Source: Multifurca ochricompacta
Lineage: Eukaryota > Basidiomycota > Agaricomycetes > Russulales > Russulaceae
Direction: 5' to 3'
Length of the DNA stretch: 64,000 bases
NCBI GenBank assembly: GCA_022496185.1
Contig: WTXG01000169.1
Location: 18,279 to 82,278, forward strand
The notes below the pieces were generated by a model that saw only the letters and a list, made by a program, of their open reading frames with translations, was not told where the DNA came from and did no database searches. Position 1 is the first letter of the stretch. The number at the start of each line of letters is the position of its first letter. Shown here piece after piece: positions 1 through 12,279 of this stretch. Position numbers and translations under genes: made by a program.

Positions 1-597
1 TGGACACCTCGAGCCACATGGACAGGAAAATCAGTGAATGTCCCTTCAGCCACGCGGCATATCAGCCAATGGGAAGAGATCAGGAAATCGGCCAATGAAA
101 ACCTGTTGAAGGTGCAAAAGACCCTGGCAGAGAAGCCGACAAGGTTCACGCCTTATCGGACCAATGACCTGGTATGGTTGGAAGGGAAGAACATTCACAC
201 GTCACATCCAACAGCCAAGTTGGTGCCCCGACGTCACAGACCTTTCAAAATAACAAGGAAGCTGTCAGATGTGTCATATGAACTTGAACTCCCCCCTACA
301 TGGCGCATTCATCCGGTCTTCCATGCCAGACTGCTCACACCTTATAAGGAAACGCCCCTGCATGGAGAAAACTTCTCAAGACCCCCACCTGACCTTATCG
401 ATGGAGAAGAAGAGTGGGAAGTGGAACGCATTATAGATTCCAAGCAACAAGGCTGAGGGCGCAAATTGTACTACCTAATCAAGTGGAAGGGATTCCCACC
501 CTCTGACAACTCATGGGAACCAGCCGGAGATATCTTGGCCCCGGTCCTTATTGCGGAGTTCCATACCCGACACCCAGAAGCACCCAAAAACAGTTAA
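1..597 (+). pseudogene. Ty3/gypsy chromovirus pol, C-terminal end of integrase plus chromodomain (gypsy-1)
   Basis: The frame is open from base 1 to an in-frame TGA at 454-456 and resumes to a TAA at 595-597. It carries the integrase C-terminal GPY/F-type segment (VWLEGKNIHTSHPTAK, then RRHRPFKITRK) and a chromodomain (EWEVERI before the stop; YLIKWKGFP and NSWEPAGDI after it). The product would be the tail of a chromovirus integrase, whose chromodomain in known families directs integration to chromatin. The 5' part lies outside the window. Gypsy-A at 57.3-57.8 kb is a close homologue and has CAA where this copy has TGA. The stop makes this a decayed copy. Confidence 0.93.
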
Positions 598-672
598 AAG
601 AACAATCCCAGACTCTCTTGGATTCCCCAGTATATGCTACCCCAGCGAATTACTACCACAGAACAATCCATT

Positions 673-1866
673 ATGTCTTTCATCGCCGCCTCTGCTGCCA
701 TCGACGCTTTCGCTTCTCCCATGACTGTCGTCAAAAACTTCCCGTCTGCTCACCCGTCCACTTGTCCCTCCTCCCCCATCGATTATGAAGCTGCGGAGGC
801 CCGCGTCAAGAATCAATCCCCAAACCCAGATGACGATTTTACTCACTGCGAAGACCCCCATCCCAACAACCTGCTCAACGGAGAGATCGACAATGAAGCC
901 CCTGAGTTCCCTTTCATTCCCAACAACCCCAATTCCTCAATGTATTTCCCCTTAGAAATCACCATGGCTGACGGATCTATGGCCATCGCAAAATACATCT
1001 ACTATACCAATGGAGGAATGGACGTGGTGGGATGTATGAAGAAGGGTGGGCCGGTCTACGGGGCTCCCATTTATCTGGAAGAAAGGTACACGGGTCGACT
1101 TCATCACACACTGACTGATGAGCAGTTGGGCCACCTTGCCGCGGAGGATTGCCACGCCTTTGCGATCGACGAAGTAATGAATGATATGAGGCTCCCGCAC
1201 CTGAAGGCAGAAGTCATGAGGCTGAGGAAGAACATCACGTTGCGAAGAACATTGAACCAGCAATACAAAGAGCATGCGAAGATGATGGCTAGGTTGATGA
1301 ATGGAATGTTCCAGTTGGAACAGGAGATTGTTGAGATCAGGAAGAGGTTGGAGAAGGGAGATGCATACCAGACAATCGCTGAAAGGTACGCCGACACTTA
1401 TGCGCGACCCCTCCCCCCTTGAACCTTGGGCGCGGCTCCGATGCTGCTGCCAAATCGACTCGAGATGCCGCGCCTACACAAAAATCCCTGTGGAGAGACT
1501 TGCTGGCATTGCGACAGCAAGTACCACATCAGCTGGAACTGCCCACTCAATCACAAGTGGTGTCGCCACTGCCGTAGCAACCTCCATTGGAGCCAACACT
1601 GCATCTTCCGATGAGTAGGGGTGGCCCCGATGATCACCAACCTGTTGGGCTGGTGTGGCAAGTGCCTTCGTCACAATGCCAGGAATAAAGAGATCAACTG
1701 CCCCATCTACGACTTATGCCGTGCTTGTGGTCAGCGCGGTCCGTATGGGTTTCTTTGTACCCACGCGTGTCCGCAGGAGTTGGAATTGTACAGCACGGAT
1801 GATCGTAATGTAGCCGACGATTACCTGGAGTTGGTACAGGATGATGATGGTATGAGTTGTTTCTAG
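673..1866 (+). pseudogene. Extra zinc-knuckle ORF downstream of pol (gypsy-1 copy)
   Basis: This coding region lies between the chromodomain and the 3' LTR, in the same frame as pol but after its TAA. I chose the ATG at 673 because the MS-x-AAIDAF start is shared by other copies; an upstream ATG at 634 is possible. The N-terminal part is acidic and proline-rich, the middle is helical and charged (KAEVMRLRKN through EIRKRLEKGD), and the C-terminal part has CCHC knuckles (CWHC-x4-H-x4-C and CRHC-x4-H-x4-C) plus two further Cys/His clusters. Two CGA-to-TGA stops (1420-1422 and 1612-1614) break it. I do not recognise the family. Nucleic-acid binding is inferred from the knuckles only. Confidence 0.8.
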
Positions 1867-1883
1867 CCGGGACTGCTAGAACC

Positions 1884-1897
1884 AGAAGAGGGGGTGA
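1884..1897 (+). other. Polypurine tract of gypsy-1
   Basis: A purine-rich run (AGAAGAGGGGG then TGA) sits directly before the 3' LTR, where the plus-strand primer of an LTR retrotransposon is expected. The same run occurs before the LTRs at 18855 and 59082, and in reverse near 48300. Confidence 0.75.
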
Positions 1898-2480
1898 TGT
1901 TACGAACCCTGTCTCTTCCTACTTTCTTTTTCCTGCCCAATGACGACCCCTTGCTACTGCCTACACTTCATTACCAGATCACATCTCCATCGTGGGATCC
2001 GTCATGTGCTCTCCGTCCATCCCTGTGACCCTTTTGTTTGCTTATGTTTGCCATTTGACATCCTCTCTTATTGCTTATCTCCTTATCATATGACCAGACA
2101 TTTACTTAATTCCCTATCAGTAGAAGCTAGGCTTTACACCCTCCACTTCTGTATATTTGGGCCCACTTGACTCCGTGATCCTTATCAGTAGACGCCCATC
2201 TGCTTACATATATAAGTTGACTATAGTTTACACTGTAGAGCTCAGACTTGACTTATTGAATACATTGGTGCTAGTCTTCTGGACTCTCCCTTGTCTCTTG
2301 AACATCTGCTTGTCTCAGTGCTTTTGGCACTCTCCGCTCGCTCACCATTGTCTTAGAGTACAGCCTCTTTGACTTTGACTCGTCACACTTCACTCCAAGA
2401 GATCTTATTGGTCTCTTATCCGAACCTCAGTATCGTGCTGTCACACCAGTCGTGTGGAACATCCCGCACCGGACGTAACA
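1898..2480 (+). repeat. 3' LTR of gypsy-1 (583 bp)
   Basis: It begins TGTTACGAACC and ends GGACGTAACA, giving the TGTTA/TAACA inverted ends shared by all chromovirus LTRs here. A TATATAAG box is followed about 40 nt later by AGACTTGACTT, the proposed self-primer sequence. The matching 5' LTR and target duplication lie left of the window. Confidence 0.92.
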
Positions 2481-2555
2481 CCTGGGCCATCCCAGACCAA
2501 GGAGATACACAACGCGTTCATTTATGGCTGCTTAAGATCCCTCAATGACTCTTGT

Positions 2556-3162
2556 TGTCACAGCCAGGTGTCTGCTGCGTCCAGTCACGTTTTCGATGTC
2601 TGAAGGCCCTCAAGATGCGGGGCGCACTCAAGATTCAAGGTCTAACAGAGAAGGCCTAGTTTAGTTCAAAGTTTCAAGTGCCCACGATGTTATGGAGGGG
2701 GCGCGTGCAGGAAACGAAGTCGAAAGCAGCAGCAATCAGCCCTGCAGAGTTACTGGGAAGAAGCCTCCTCAAGCTGCTACTCAGGGAGTTCAAGTGGATC
2801 TTAGTGAAGTCGAATACACCTGTATTAGATACAAGAGAACAGACTTAAAGTCTGTCTCAGTTAATCTAGTAGCTTAAATACATCCTGAGTGAGGTACAAT
2901 CAGTAAATATAAGCTAATCAGAAGGTTCCAGTAAGTATCCAGATAATCAGATGCTCCAGGGGTTAGGCCCTGAAATAAGATGGAAATTAGTAAGAGGGGT
3001 TGCACCCTCTGTAGCACAAGCGTGGTGTGCAGTTAAACAATCAGATCATAAGAATTATCAGCCCTCTAGTCACATAACTCGAAACCGAACGCGCGCGCGC
3101 GCGACTCGAAAAACGTCACGTTTGGTCACAAAACCTGTCACAAGTCATCGGAAACCGTCACA
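2556..3162 (+). repeat. Solo LTR, TGTCACA family (607 bp)
   Basis: It starts TGTCACAGCC and ends CCGTCACA, with the 5-bp duplication CTTGT at 2551-2555 and 3163-3167. Inside is a GAGAACAGACTTAAAGTCTG block shared with the copies at 9167, 25891 and 46650. A (CG)n run lies near 3090. The coding part of the element is absent, as expected after LTR-LTR recombination. Confidence 0.88.
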
Positions 3163-3599
3163 CTTGTTTTATGCTCAGAAGATTAAGATAATTTATTATT
3201 CCATTTTTATTTTATTATTCTGGTCAATTTTATACAAGCACAACTAAAATCCACCCCAATATACAGAGATGATTAGATAGGATGTAATAGAACATTGAAT
3301 GAAAAGCCTGTCAGATAACCACACAGAATGCAAAAATAATTGACAAATGCATAGTGATTTGCAGGGGTAACCCCTGGATATTTGTTTTGATACCCAGGTT
3401 ACCCATAAAATGAAACGTGTGCAAGTTCTTTGGTTGCATCGTGCATTTCGGACAATTGGCCCAGACCATCCCAGTCTGGGAGATATGCACTTGGATACAA
3501 TGCATTCATTTGTGGCTACTCAGGATCCCTCAATAATTGCTGATTTATGTTCAGAAGATTAATTTGATTCTTTATTTACATTCTTATTTTATTTCATTT

Positions 3600-3963
3600 T
3601 GTGGAACAGGCATGGTGCAGGCTTGTACTTTAGATACTACTTTACCACTATCTTATCTCACCTTGTTAGCTGCAAGGCTTAGATGCTTTCAATAGAGTGA
3701 TAGCAACTACTTTATTACAGTAGTTATACAGTGTTTATATACATTCTATGTACTATATCAGCTACTAGATTAAACGAACACATAATCTCGTTATCTTGTT
3801 TAATGATGTGATTTGATCATATGTCAGATCTTAGATGTATATCCTAAGTATCTAATTAATTTGTGAATGCATTTTTGATCTCATTACTTGTGTTATCTAC
3901 ACATGATCACAATCATGTCAGACCACTATCTTGGAACCTCTGTACCAGTATCTTGGTTCAACA
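3600..3963 (-). repeat. Solo LTR related to the copia-2 LTR (364 bp)
   Basis: The ends TGTGGAACAGGC and GGTTCAACA match the termini of the copia-2 LTR, which reads this way on the plus strand when the element is on the minus strand. The duplication CATTT flanks it (3595-3599 and 3964-3968). An internal stretch at about 3826-3895 is, in reverse complement, homologous to the 56-bp satellite unit at 36351-36803. Confidence 0.85.
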
Positions 3964-4382
3964 CATTTCATACAAGCACGACTGTTCTGTGCATTTCTGA
4001 GCATTTTGGATAACCAGCCCAACCAGACCTGAGGAGATAAGATTGCATGACTGTTCTGCATTTTCGGCATACAGTTCCACTTCTTTCATGCGTGCGCCCC
4101 TTTGCCTTGCATTTCATTCTGAATGACTTGTAGTGTACAATGACCATAACTTTGAATCAATTATCCAGTTTGATTCCCTTCCATCCAACTGTCTGCATTG
4201 ACTCAGATCTCAAATTGAATTTACTCTTATCCATGCTCACTCTGCTCTACAAGTCAATCTTCATGCTATTGCCAACTGCAAATCCAGCCTACATTATACT
4301 GGACTAACACCAGTACCCTCTCACCCACTTTTTCCATATGATAAGTATAAGTAGTTACTGATTATACTAGTAAATAATGCCA

Positions 4383-7300
4383 GTCAAATCAAATCCCAAT
4401 CTTCCTCAAGCTCCTCCTCCTCTCCCTCAACCTCTGGGAGAATAGTTGCAGCTTTCACATCACTATTCTTTACATATCCCAGCTTGCTCCATTCCCCAAC
4501 CATCATCAAAGCTCAAGTTGACTGAACTGAGAGGCGAGAGCGGAGATGTGACAAAAGAACGCGGCCTGTGCTGAAAACCTGCTTGACATTCACAGATGTT
4601 GCTGAAATATGTGTATTAGTAGACCCAAAAACTCTTATAACAATTTCATTACTTACCTGGTATTGTGAGATAATCCATTGCCATTCGAGAAAGCCGCGGG
4701 TACATGAGTCAATGCTCATACCACCAAGCAAGAGCATCCTTTACATACTCTGGGTCCATGCTGAGGAAGCGCTCCAGCTTGTCTTGTAGATTTGAGGGTT
4801 TGGGTGCAGCAAACACAGGAAGATCATCAAACATGTTCTTCAAGGGCAATCCTCTGGCCTATGGATTCAATGTTAATGTTAATACTTGGATCACAAGGTA
4901 AAATTATTAGTACTTACTTCTTCAAACATCTCTTTATCTTTGTCTACTGTAGCAACTTTGTAGGTGCCCTTAAATCGGTCTCAAACAATTTTCAGTGATG
5001 TTGTGATCCACTCTTCTGTCCAGCCAGCATTTCTGAAGTACTCTAGCTTGTGTCAAGGGTGGAGAACTAGGGAAATGATTGGCTGAATGCATAATGTGGT
5101 AGAAATGCAAGTACATACCCATAGCAATCCTATTAACCTCAGAAAGATCTGTTTTGCTGTAGTACTGGTTAAGGGTTTTCTTTGCCATTGTAAGTGCAGC
5201 TTGAATAGACAAGGGATATTGCGGATTGAGTGCATTGGTGGCAAGAACCTCATCAATGTGGTCCATGGCAGGAATGACCATTGCAATGCTTGGGATGCCA
5301 TCACGGGAGAAAAAGAGTGTTGTGTCCTTGAAGATCTGGACAGAATGAGTAAAAGAATCAAACAAGGTATGAAAACTCACCTTTAGAACCTGGCACAGCT
5401 GACAAGCTATCTCCCATTCATTCGTGTCCATCTTGTACTGCCTCAGCTTCATCTCCCGGTCACCAGTGATAATGTCCAGTGCTTCAGAATATGTCACAGC
5501 AAAGTTCAGCATGTCATATGTCAAGTTCCATTGGGTGGACACGTCCTGGGGCATCATACAACAACTGAGATTGAGGTCTTTGAGAGTGGAAACCCATTTT
5601 TGGAGGATGAGCATTGATGAGTTTTTGATTGTGAACGCTATCTTGTGGATCTAGCATGGGTGCTTAGTCAGAGATCTACAGCATTAGCACCAACTGGACG
5701 CACCTTCACCAACATTGTTCACACTGGTTGTACATCACCATCAAGATTGTCCAACTCCAGCTCCAACATCCCTTGGTGCTCATCCACCCATCCTTCACCA
5801 TCTTCATTGTTGTCATCATCATCATCATCACCACCATCTGCCTGGGTCAATACTTCCTCAACATCAAGATCTCCTGCTAGTGTGCATAATGCGATCATTG
5901 CCTTGTCAATGATCTCACCATCTTGTGCCTGTGGAATGTCAAATTGTCAAATGACAGTCTTAGCAATCAGGTTGATGATGTGTGCAAAGCAACGTGTTCG
6001 ACTTGCTGGGCCAGTGAATTTGGCAAGGAGGGTTTTTAGTTCATCAACCATTCTGTTGTTATTGGTTGCATTGTCACAAGTGATGCTTAGGATCTATGGG
6101 AATGTGTTAAGTTTATATATTCCTCATCACTTGTTTGGATACTGACCTTATCAGCAATACCAAAATCATCAAGGATCTTTGCAAATGCAGCAGCAAGGTT
6201 CAATCCTGAATGTGACATGGCCACCTCAACGAGATTGAGAAGCATGGCAACAGGGACACCATCCCACTCAAAGTGGACCATAACAGCAACATAAGCCTTG
6301 TGGTTAGGCAACGTCCAAGCATCTGTTGCAAAGTTCAAGGCACCATCATATTCCTGTAAAGCGTAAGTCAACATTTCAGCTCTGATATAGATGTCACATT
6401 CACACACCTGTAGCATCAATGCAATCCTCCGGTGACACCGAACAAAGACATTCTTGACATCACAGGACACAGTGAAAGGTGAAGGTATGTAGCATTCAGG
6501 CCTCCCAGTTTTCATCAGTGACTGAAACCCCCGATCCTTGACAATGTTAAAGGGTCAAATGCTTTCCAAAACCCATCAAACAATCTCCACACTGCCACAG
6601 TCAAGAACAATCTCAGTATGGTCGCAGCTCTCTATTGGTGGTGACATACCATGATTCTGTCTTGGTATGTTGCCGATAAGAGTAAGTTACTTTATTGAAG
6701 TTAGTCCTCTCAAACATTGCAGTAATTGACCCATTTTTCAATGTAGCATTTTCCATGGCCTCTCGTGCAGTGCAGACATCCTTACTCTGGTCCGCAGTCT
6801 CTATAATCTCCTTGCTCCAACAGAGTTTGGCATGACACCTCAAGTTGCTTGTTGATTTGGCATCCCCTGTATCCAGGTAATGTCAGATGTGCCAGTAATG
6901 CTGACCTTTCCCTTTGCAGTGCTTTGCATTACACTCAAAGACATGAGCTTGACGGCCATCAATGTGATCAACATGGGGATATGGTTTGAAAAAGGCATAG
7001 ATTGGTGAGTTCCAATATTTTGAAAGTCTCTCTATGCACGTTTTAGAAAAGACAGTGACATTGTGCAGGAAATGACTGACTTAGTTCATCTTCTGCAGAC
7101 TCCTCAGGTTCATCATCATCAATCACTATGATGCTAGAACCACTAGGATCATTGTTGTCATCGTCACTTCCATCAGCAGCCTCTATTATTTGGCCTTCAA
7201 CAAGATCATCTTCATCTTCAATGTCTTCAATGTCATTGGAGGCCTGCCGGCTTCCAAAACTACCAGCACTTGTGTCCTTAGTAGGGAGCAGTGCTTGGCT

Positions 7301-7453
7301 TGGGTTTGTCAATGAATGCGGTGACTTCTTTGCTTTCTTATTCTTTGTTAGCAGTGGATCAGCATTCTCTAGGATGCGCGTAGTCTGCTTTCGTTTGCAA
7401 GAGCTTGAAGGACGTAAATTGGGAGCGGCTTTGCTAGAGCTGGAGGGGGACAT
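4383..7453 (-). pseudogene. hAT-family transposase, intron-containing and decayed
   Basis: Reading from 7453 leftward there is an acidic N-terminal region with a basic KRKQ/KNKKAKK patch, then a BED-like zinc finger (ECNAKHC and SNLRCHAKLCW, 6820-6960). The catalytic region follows (DAWTLPNHKAYVAVMVHFEWDG, about 6240-6350), then a mid domain (WNLTYDML, about 5510) and the hAT C-terminal dimerisation motif (FSTGRVLLSHLRSRLS, about 4520-4570). Several small introns are needed. Nonsense codons include TGA at 4513-4515 and two TGA codons near 6545-6580, all at positions where the family has arginine, which fits CGA-to-TGA decay. No intact product is expected. The hAT assignment is firm, but exon limits are approximate. 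Confidence 0.85.
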
Positions 7454-7759
7454 TTTGAAACAATATACTCAGAAAGTCTAAATTTGAGAATGTTGGTTTG
7501 TAAAAGTCTAAATTTGAGAAATGGGGTTGTTTTATGCCCAGACCCAGAAAAAAAAGTATAGATGTCAGTTAGGAAATATAAGATAAGATGCCATGTGTTG
7601 CTATAGGTAGATGACAATGAAAAGGCCTGTAAGATAACTGCACAGAATGGAGGTTGATGCATGCGTAAGGCTTGAGGTAGTCAGAGATGTTTAGTTCTGC
7701 TTATACAGCAATAATATGCCTATTACTACTATCCTACAAAGTGCCAGATCAGATAATAT
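7454..7759. other. Non-coding 5' flank of the hAT transposase gene
   Basis: No gene is seen. The block ending in ATCCTACAAAGTGCCAGATCAGAT and continuing after the solo LTR (8338-8375) resembles 36085-36205 inside the hAT MITE at 35901-37155. That MITE is therefore probably a deletion derivative of a related hAT element. Confidence 0.5.
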
Positions 7760-8332
7760 TGTTACGAACCCCGTCTTCTCCTATTTTCTTCCTCCTACCT
7801 AACGATGACCCCTCCTTGCCGCCTACTTTACACTATCAGATCACGTCTCCATCGTGGGATCCTGCACGTGCCCTGCTCCCTTCCCCATGATTGTCTTTGT
7901 CTCTGTTTATGCCACTGTACCTATGTTTGGGTTCTTATCTCTTATCTTTACGACCGGACACTTACTTAATTCCCTATCAGAAGCTCGACTTTACGCCGTC
8001 CACTTCCGTATATTTGGGCCCACTTGACTCCATTATCTTATCTATAGACACCCATTCGATTACGTATATAAGTCCACTGTAACTACATTGTAGACTTCAG
8101 ACTCGACTTATTGAATACATTGGTGTTTGTCTTCTGGACTTCCCTTTGAACCCTCTGACTTGATCGTCTCAGTGCTTTTGGCACTTCCCACTTAACATTG
8201 TCACTAGGGAACAGCCCCTTTGACTTTGACTCATCCATTCAAAGCTCCAAGAGGTCCTATTGGCCTCTTATCTGAATAAACGTACACAGCTGTTGCACAA
8301 GTCGTGCAGAATGTCTCACACCGGACGTAACA
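7760..8332 (+). repeat. Solo chromovirus LTR (573 bp)
   Basis: It begins TGTTACGAACCCC and ends GGACGTAACA, with the perfect duplication AATAT at 7755-7759 and 8333-8337. A TATATAAG box and AGACTCGACTT downstream of it match the R-start signal of the other copies. It is closely related to the solo LTR at 38728-39300. Confidence 0.93.
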
Positions 8333-8337
8333 AATAT

Positions 8338-8653
8338 GTCTGATGCAAAATGAGACAGCAATCAGTTATGGACACATATGTGATCACGTGCAGTCTATTT
8401 ACATGGTCTGGCACCTTCTAGAATACATTATAGACTACTTTTAGACTGTCCTTGCAACTTTGTATTGTTCTATCTACTGACACAGTGTCCACAAATTGTT
8501 GAGACAAGCCAGTAGCGACCTGATAGTTCAGGACTAAACAGCTGGACACCTGGGTGGAGTCAATCTAATGATCGTGATAAGATAATCTAAAGTGCGTCCA
8601 TTAACTGATTTCAAGACAATTCCACATTGTACATGTGACACATTCCTTAACAC
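8338..8653. other. Non-coding spacer
   Basis: No ORF or RNA gene is supported. The first 40 bases continue hAT-like sequence broken by the preceding solo LTR; the rest is AT-rich and unassigned. Confidence 0.4.
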
Positions 8654-9153
8654 TGTTGAACAGGCATGTGCGCAGCATACTGACTGTAGGGTGTTAGCGT
8701 GTTAGGCTAGAAAGACAAGTTACTTCAGAGGTAGAAGAAACTCTATTATACTATACTACACACCTAGAAAGACAAGTTCTATATACAGAGTTAGTCTAAA
8801 GGTAGTGAAGATAGTAGAGAGGACGACTTACACTTCAGAGGTAGAAGAAACTCTGAAGTGTAAGAGACAAAACAGACACCCTTATATACCCCAAGGGAAC
8901 GTCTGTGCGCACTGGGAATAAGTCCACAAGTGCCAGACAAGGTCCAAACAATAAACAAGAGGGAATAAGGCCATTGGCCAATACAGAAATCACATGTTAC
9001 ATGGTGCATCAGTCAGCTACTGCGGAATGTGAGAAGAAAGGTAATAATGATAATGTAAAAAGTCCGAAACTCCGGTATCTAATCTAATCTACAAAGTAGC
9101 TAATCTAATCACCTGATGCCTGAAGCATCACCGAACATCTACTGTGTTCAACA
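8654..9153 (-). repeat. Solo copia-2 LTR (500 bp)
   Basis: The ends are TGTTGAACAGGC and GTGTTCAACA, with the duplication AACAC at 8649-8653 and 9154-9158. It aligns throughout with the two LTRs of copia-2 (18916 and 24949), including a repeated ACTTCAGAGGTAGAAGAAACTC block and the reverse-strand TATA region (CCTTATATACCCC). Element orientation is minus. Confidence 0.92.
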
Positions 9154-9166
9154 AACACATCTTGTC

Positions 9167-9687
9167 TGTCACAGTTAGGTGCGGAACTGTGTCGAATGTT
9201 GATCAGGAGCTAGCCTCCAAGTCAAGATATATCAAGTTCAAGTCAAGACTCCAAGCCATTAGCAGAGTCAAGTCGGTTCAAGCCCACAACGAAGTCAAAG
9301 GGCACACGTGTGAGAATCAAAGTCGACAGCAGAGACACTCAGTCCTGCAACAAGTTCAAGATGATGAAGGCTCTCCAAGTCACATCTTGGAGAGTTCAAG
9401 TGGGGCTCTAACTGAGAGGATTCAAGGATTCCGAAGCACCTCTGATTGAATACAAGAGAACAGACTTAGGTCTGTCTCTCTACTTTACTGTACTTTAAAT
9501 ACAAGTAGTTCTAGCTATGTCATAGTAAATAGAAGGTTCTAGGACTATGACATAGTATCTAAATGGTTGTGCAGTAGAATGAGCTAGAACTAAGGAGAAT
9601 TAGGAGGGGTTAGGCCCTCAGTAAGCAAAACACCAGTGAAACACAATGTCAAGTCATTAGTAACATCGCAGGGAGAATTCTGTCACA
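9167..9687 (+). repeat. Solo LTR, TGTCACA family (521 bp)
   Basis: It runs from TGTCACAGTTAGG to GAATTCTGTCACA and is flanked by TTGTC (9162-9166 and 9688-9692). It is nearly identical to the copy at 25891-26407, so both inserted fairly recently. Confidence 0.92.
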
Positions 9688-9692
9688 TTGTC

Positions 9693-10547
9693 ACAAGCAA
9701 ATAGGACTATTTACTGTAATTATTGTCATGCTTTTATGTAGTATAAAAGGTTGCTACTTTGTACGTGTTCACTTCTGTTTTGACCACAAGAACTGAACTA
9801 TATCTTGTTGTGCACATTTCTGGCATCCTGGACTGCTTGAAAGCCACCCAGAGGGTGTCACACGATTGCATAACATGTGCGTCTTGTGCATCTTGTAAAG
9901 TCGACCCTTCTTAGATAGAAGGGAGTCCAGACCGCTCTGACCTGGTCCACGTGATGTGAGATAGTTGCTGCCCTATGCAGAAATGGACACCAATAGATAC
10001 ATGTGGGCCCTGTTTGAGTAAAATAAATTAATAATCTGATTATAAAGTAGTCTAAAATAATTTTGTATGGATTATAAACAGTGCCAGACCAGCAGAAAGG
10101 ATTGCGCATTAGTAAATAAGATGTGCCACAATTGTTAAGTCAACCTTCCTTAATAGGAAGGAGATCAGACCAATATGCTGGTCCAATGTAGTCACTGCTC
10201 TATGCAGCCTGTAGATACATGCGGGCCTTGTTTCAGTAAACTAATTTGATAATTAGATTATAGAATAGTCTAAAGTAGTCTAGAGTGTATTTTAGATAGT
10301 GCCAGACTGGCAGAATTGATTGTGCATTAATAAAACAGTTGCATCAGGATTTTCAAGAGAGTGGATCACTGATAACACTTTTATTTTACATCGCACCGCT
10401 GATCTGCTTTGATATTTCATAGGATAACACTAGAACATATTTACAAAAACCCTGTAGCATAGATCAAATAAAATATTGTCATTTGTTTGCTAAAAATGTA
10501 TTTTAACATTAAATTTCTGCTGATCTTGTCAATGACTGATGGCCACT
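9693..10547. other. Non-coding DNA with a diverged tandem duplication
   Basis: Two diverged units of roughly 225-240 bp lie at about 9888-10117 and 10118-10340. Both hold a small hairpin around a TCTTAGATAGAAGGG / CCTTAATAGGAAGG motif, GATACATG-GGGCC, TAGTCTAAA and AGTGCCAGAC blocks. No ORF is supported. Similar hairpin sequence occurs near 36265 in the hAT MITE, so this may be hAT subterminal DNA. Confidence 0.5.
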
Positions 10548-10672
10548 TGTACCTGCCAAACCTGCTGTGCAGGTATGGGTTTCTGGTGGGTTGGGAGTTG
10601 TATACCTGTACCCGTACCCATCAAAACCCGCGGCACTTACCTGCACAGGTATGAAAACCCTTGCTGATCCCT
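10548..10672. mobile_element. Terminal segment of a hAT-like element rich in GGGTA/TACCC motifs
   Basis: It contains alternating ACCTG-CAGGTATGGG and CCCGTACCC motifs and ends with a terminal-repeat-like sequence (reverse strand TAGGGATCAGCAAGGGT). The same architecture occurs at 27106-27230. I could not locate the opposite end or a target duplication, so limits are tentative. Confidence 0.5.
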
Positions 10673-10857
10673 AGCTCCCTCTGGCTGACTCATCCTGTCT
10701 CTCTCTGTGCTTGGTTATAGCACCAACCCTTAATCCATTCCAAAGCTAGACAGTAGCCTGGAGCCTAGCCTTACCAAGCTAGGGTCCTGGCTGAGGCAAT
10801 GGACCTGCATCAATCCATGCATGTTGCACACAGAGCGCCCTGCTGAGCATAACACAA
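10673..10857. other. Non-coding spacer
   Basis: No gene or recognisable repeat is seen between the hAT-like end and the start of the gypsy-2 chromodomain remnant. Confidence 0.4.
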
Positions 10858-10881
10858 GCTGCATTACCTAGTCAAGTGGAA

Positions 10882-11192
10882 TGTAAGAGCTAGAAAAGCG
10901 AGTAGCTCAGTCTTTGGAACAGAAAGACTATATTGCTAGGTAATACCTAGAAAAGCAAGTAGCTACACAAAGAATTAGTAAAATGCAATGTAGCTATGAA
11001 GAAAATAATACTGACCTCAGTCTTTGGAACAGAAAGACTGAGGACACTAACTACGCTGGTAGTCCTATAATATAGTAAGAAATTTGCACGATATGATACC
11101 TCGTGCATTGTGTAGAATGGCCTCAATCTGATCGATCCTGGGCTGCCATCTCTGGTATCAATGTGGCTGCGTGCCGTGGCTGTATTCTAACA
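10882..11192 (-). repeat. Copia-1 3' LTR (311 bp)
   Basis: It runs from TGTAAGAGCTAG to GTATTCTAACA on the plus strand. It has two internal copies of CTCAGTCTTTGGAACAGAAA. It pairs with the interrupted LTR at 16533-17435. Confidence 0.92.
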
Positions 11193-12279
11193 CGCCCCCT
11201 CAGCCTGCACGCTGAATTCCCATCGCTTCAGTGAACTTCTCATGTTTCTCCGCACAAGGCCCTTCATCAACACATCTGCAAGTTGTTCTCCTGTTGGTAC
11301 ATACTTCAATTCGATCTCTTGGTTTTCATGCATGTGCCTCAAGAAGTGATGTCTGATCTCGATGTGTTTGGTGCAATCATGGAATTCGGGGTTTCGGGTG
11401 ACCGATATCGCAGATTGGTTGTCCATGTGAAGGGTAGTAGGTAAGTCATCCTTCTGGTGGATTTCAGCTAGTAGCCGACGCAACCAGACGGCCTCCTTGC
11501 GGCATGGGCTCCTGCAATATACTCTGCCTCAGTGCTCGATAGCACGATCGAAGGTTGCTTCTTCGAGCTCCAACTTATCATGCCTCCAGCTAGAATGAAG
11601 ACAAAACCCGAAGTCATTTTCGATCATTCACATTGCTAGCCCAATAGCATCAACATAACCTTGTAGCTCAGTTCCTTTAGGTGCACGGTGTGAAGACTAG
11701 CTTGTGCTGCTTGTGGCTCTAAGGTAACGGATCGCACGATCTAGGGCTCGCTGATGTTCCTCTCCAGGATTTGCAGCATGTCGTCTGAGTGCAGCGACTG
11801 TGTATGTGAGGTCCGGCGGGTGCCGAGCATGGGATACATCAAGGCACCAATGGCTTGCTGGTACGCCTTGACATCAACAGTGGGTGAGTCAAGTTTGATT
11901 AAGTGCTCATTTGTGAGAGCAGGGGTGCTGATGGGTCGAACGTCAGATTTTCCGTAACACGCCAAAATTTCTTCAATGTATTTTTTCTGGGAGAGTGCCA
12001 TCCAACCTGCTTTCCAGTCACAGTGACATGCATCCCAAGAATCCAGGTAAGCTCACCAAGGTCTGTCATTTCATAGACCCTTTTGAGTGCCTCCTTATCC
12101 TCATTTATTTCCTCCAGAGTTTTAGATACCATTGTGATATCGTCAACGTAGAGGGCGATGATGGATGGGGTATTGTTTCTGTGGCAGACGAACACGGCGT
12201 GGTCGGCCTCAGTGCGTTGATATCCAATGCTTTCTAACTTCGCTCTGATATCTTGGTACCATACGTGGCCACCTTGCTT

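Larger units (their letters stand above)
2481..4382. other. Non-coding hAT-associated sequence holding two solo LTRs
   Basis: No convincing gene is present. Sequence at 2481-2555 plus 3163-3240 is repeated in diverged form at 3456-3599 (shared GGATCCCTCAAT-like and CAGAAGATTAA-like blocks). Part of 3290-3340 resembles 7615-7650 on the other side of the hAT transposase gene. I therefore read it as subterminal sequence of the hAT element, but I could not find a clear left terminal repeat. Confidence 0.45.

Noticed and set aside
5645..6145. Plus-strand serine/proline-rich ORF as a gene
   Set aside because: It is the reverse of an acidic, repeat-coded stretch of the hAT transposase gene; the minus-strand homology explains the sequence.
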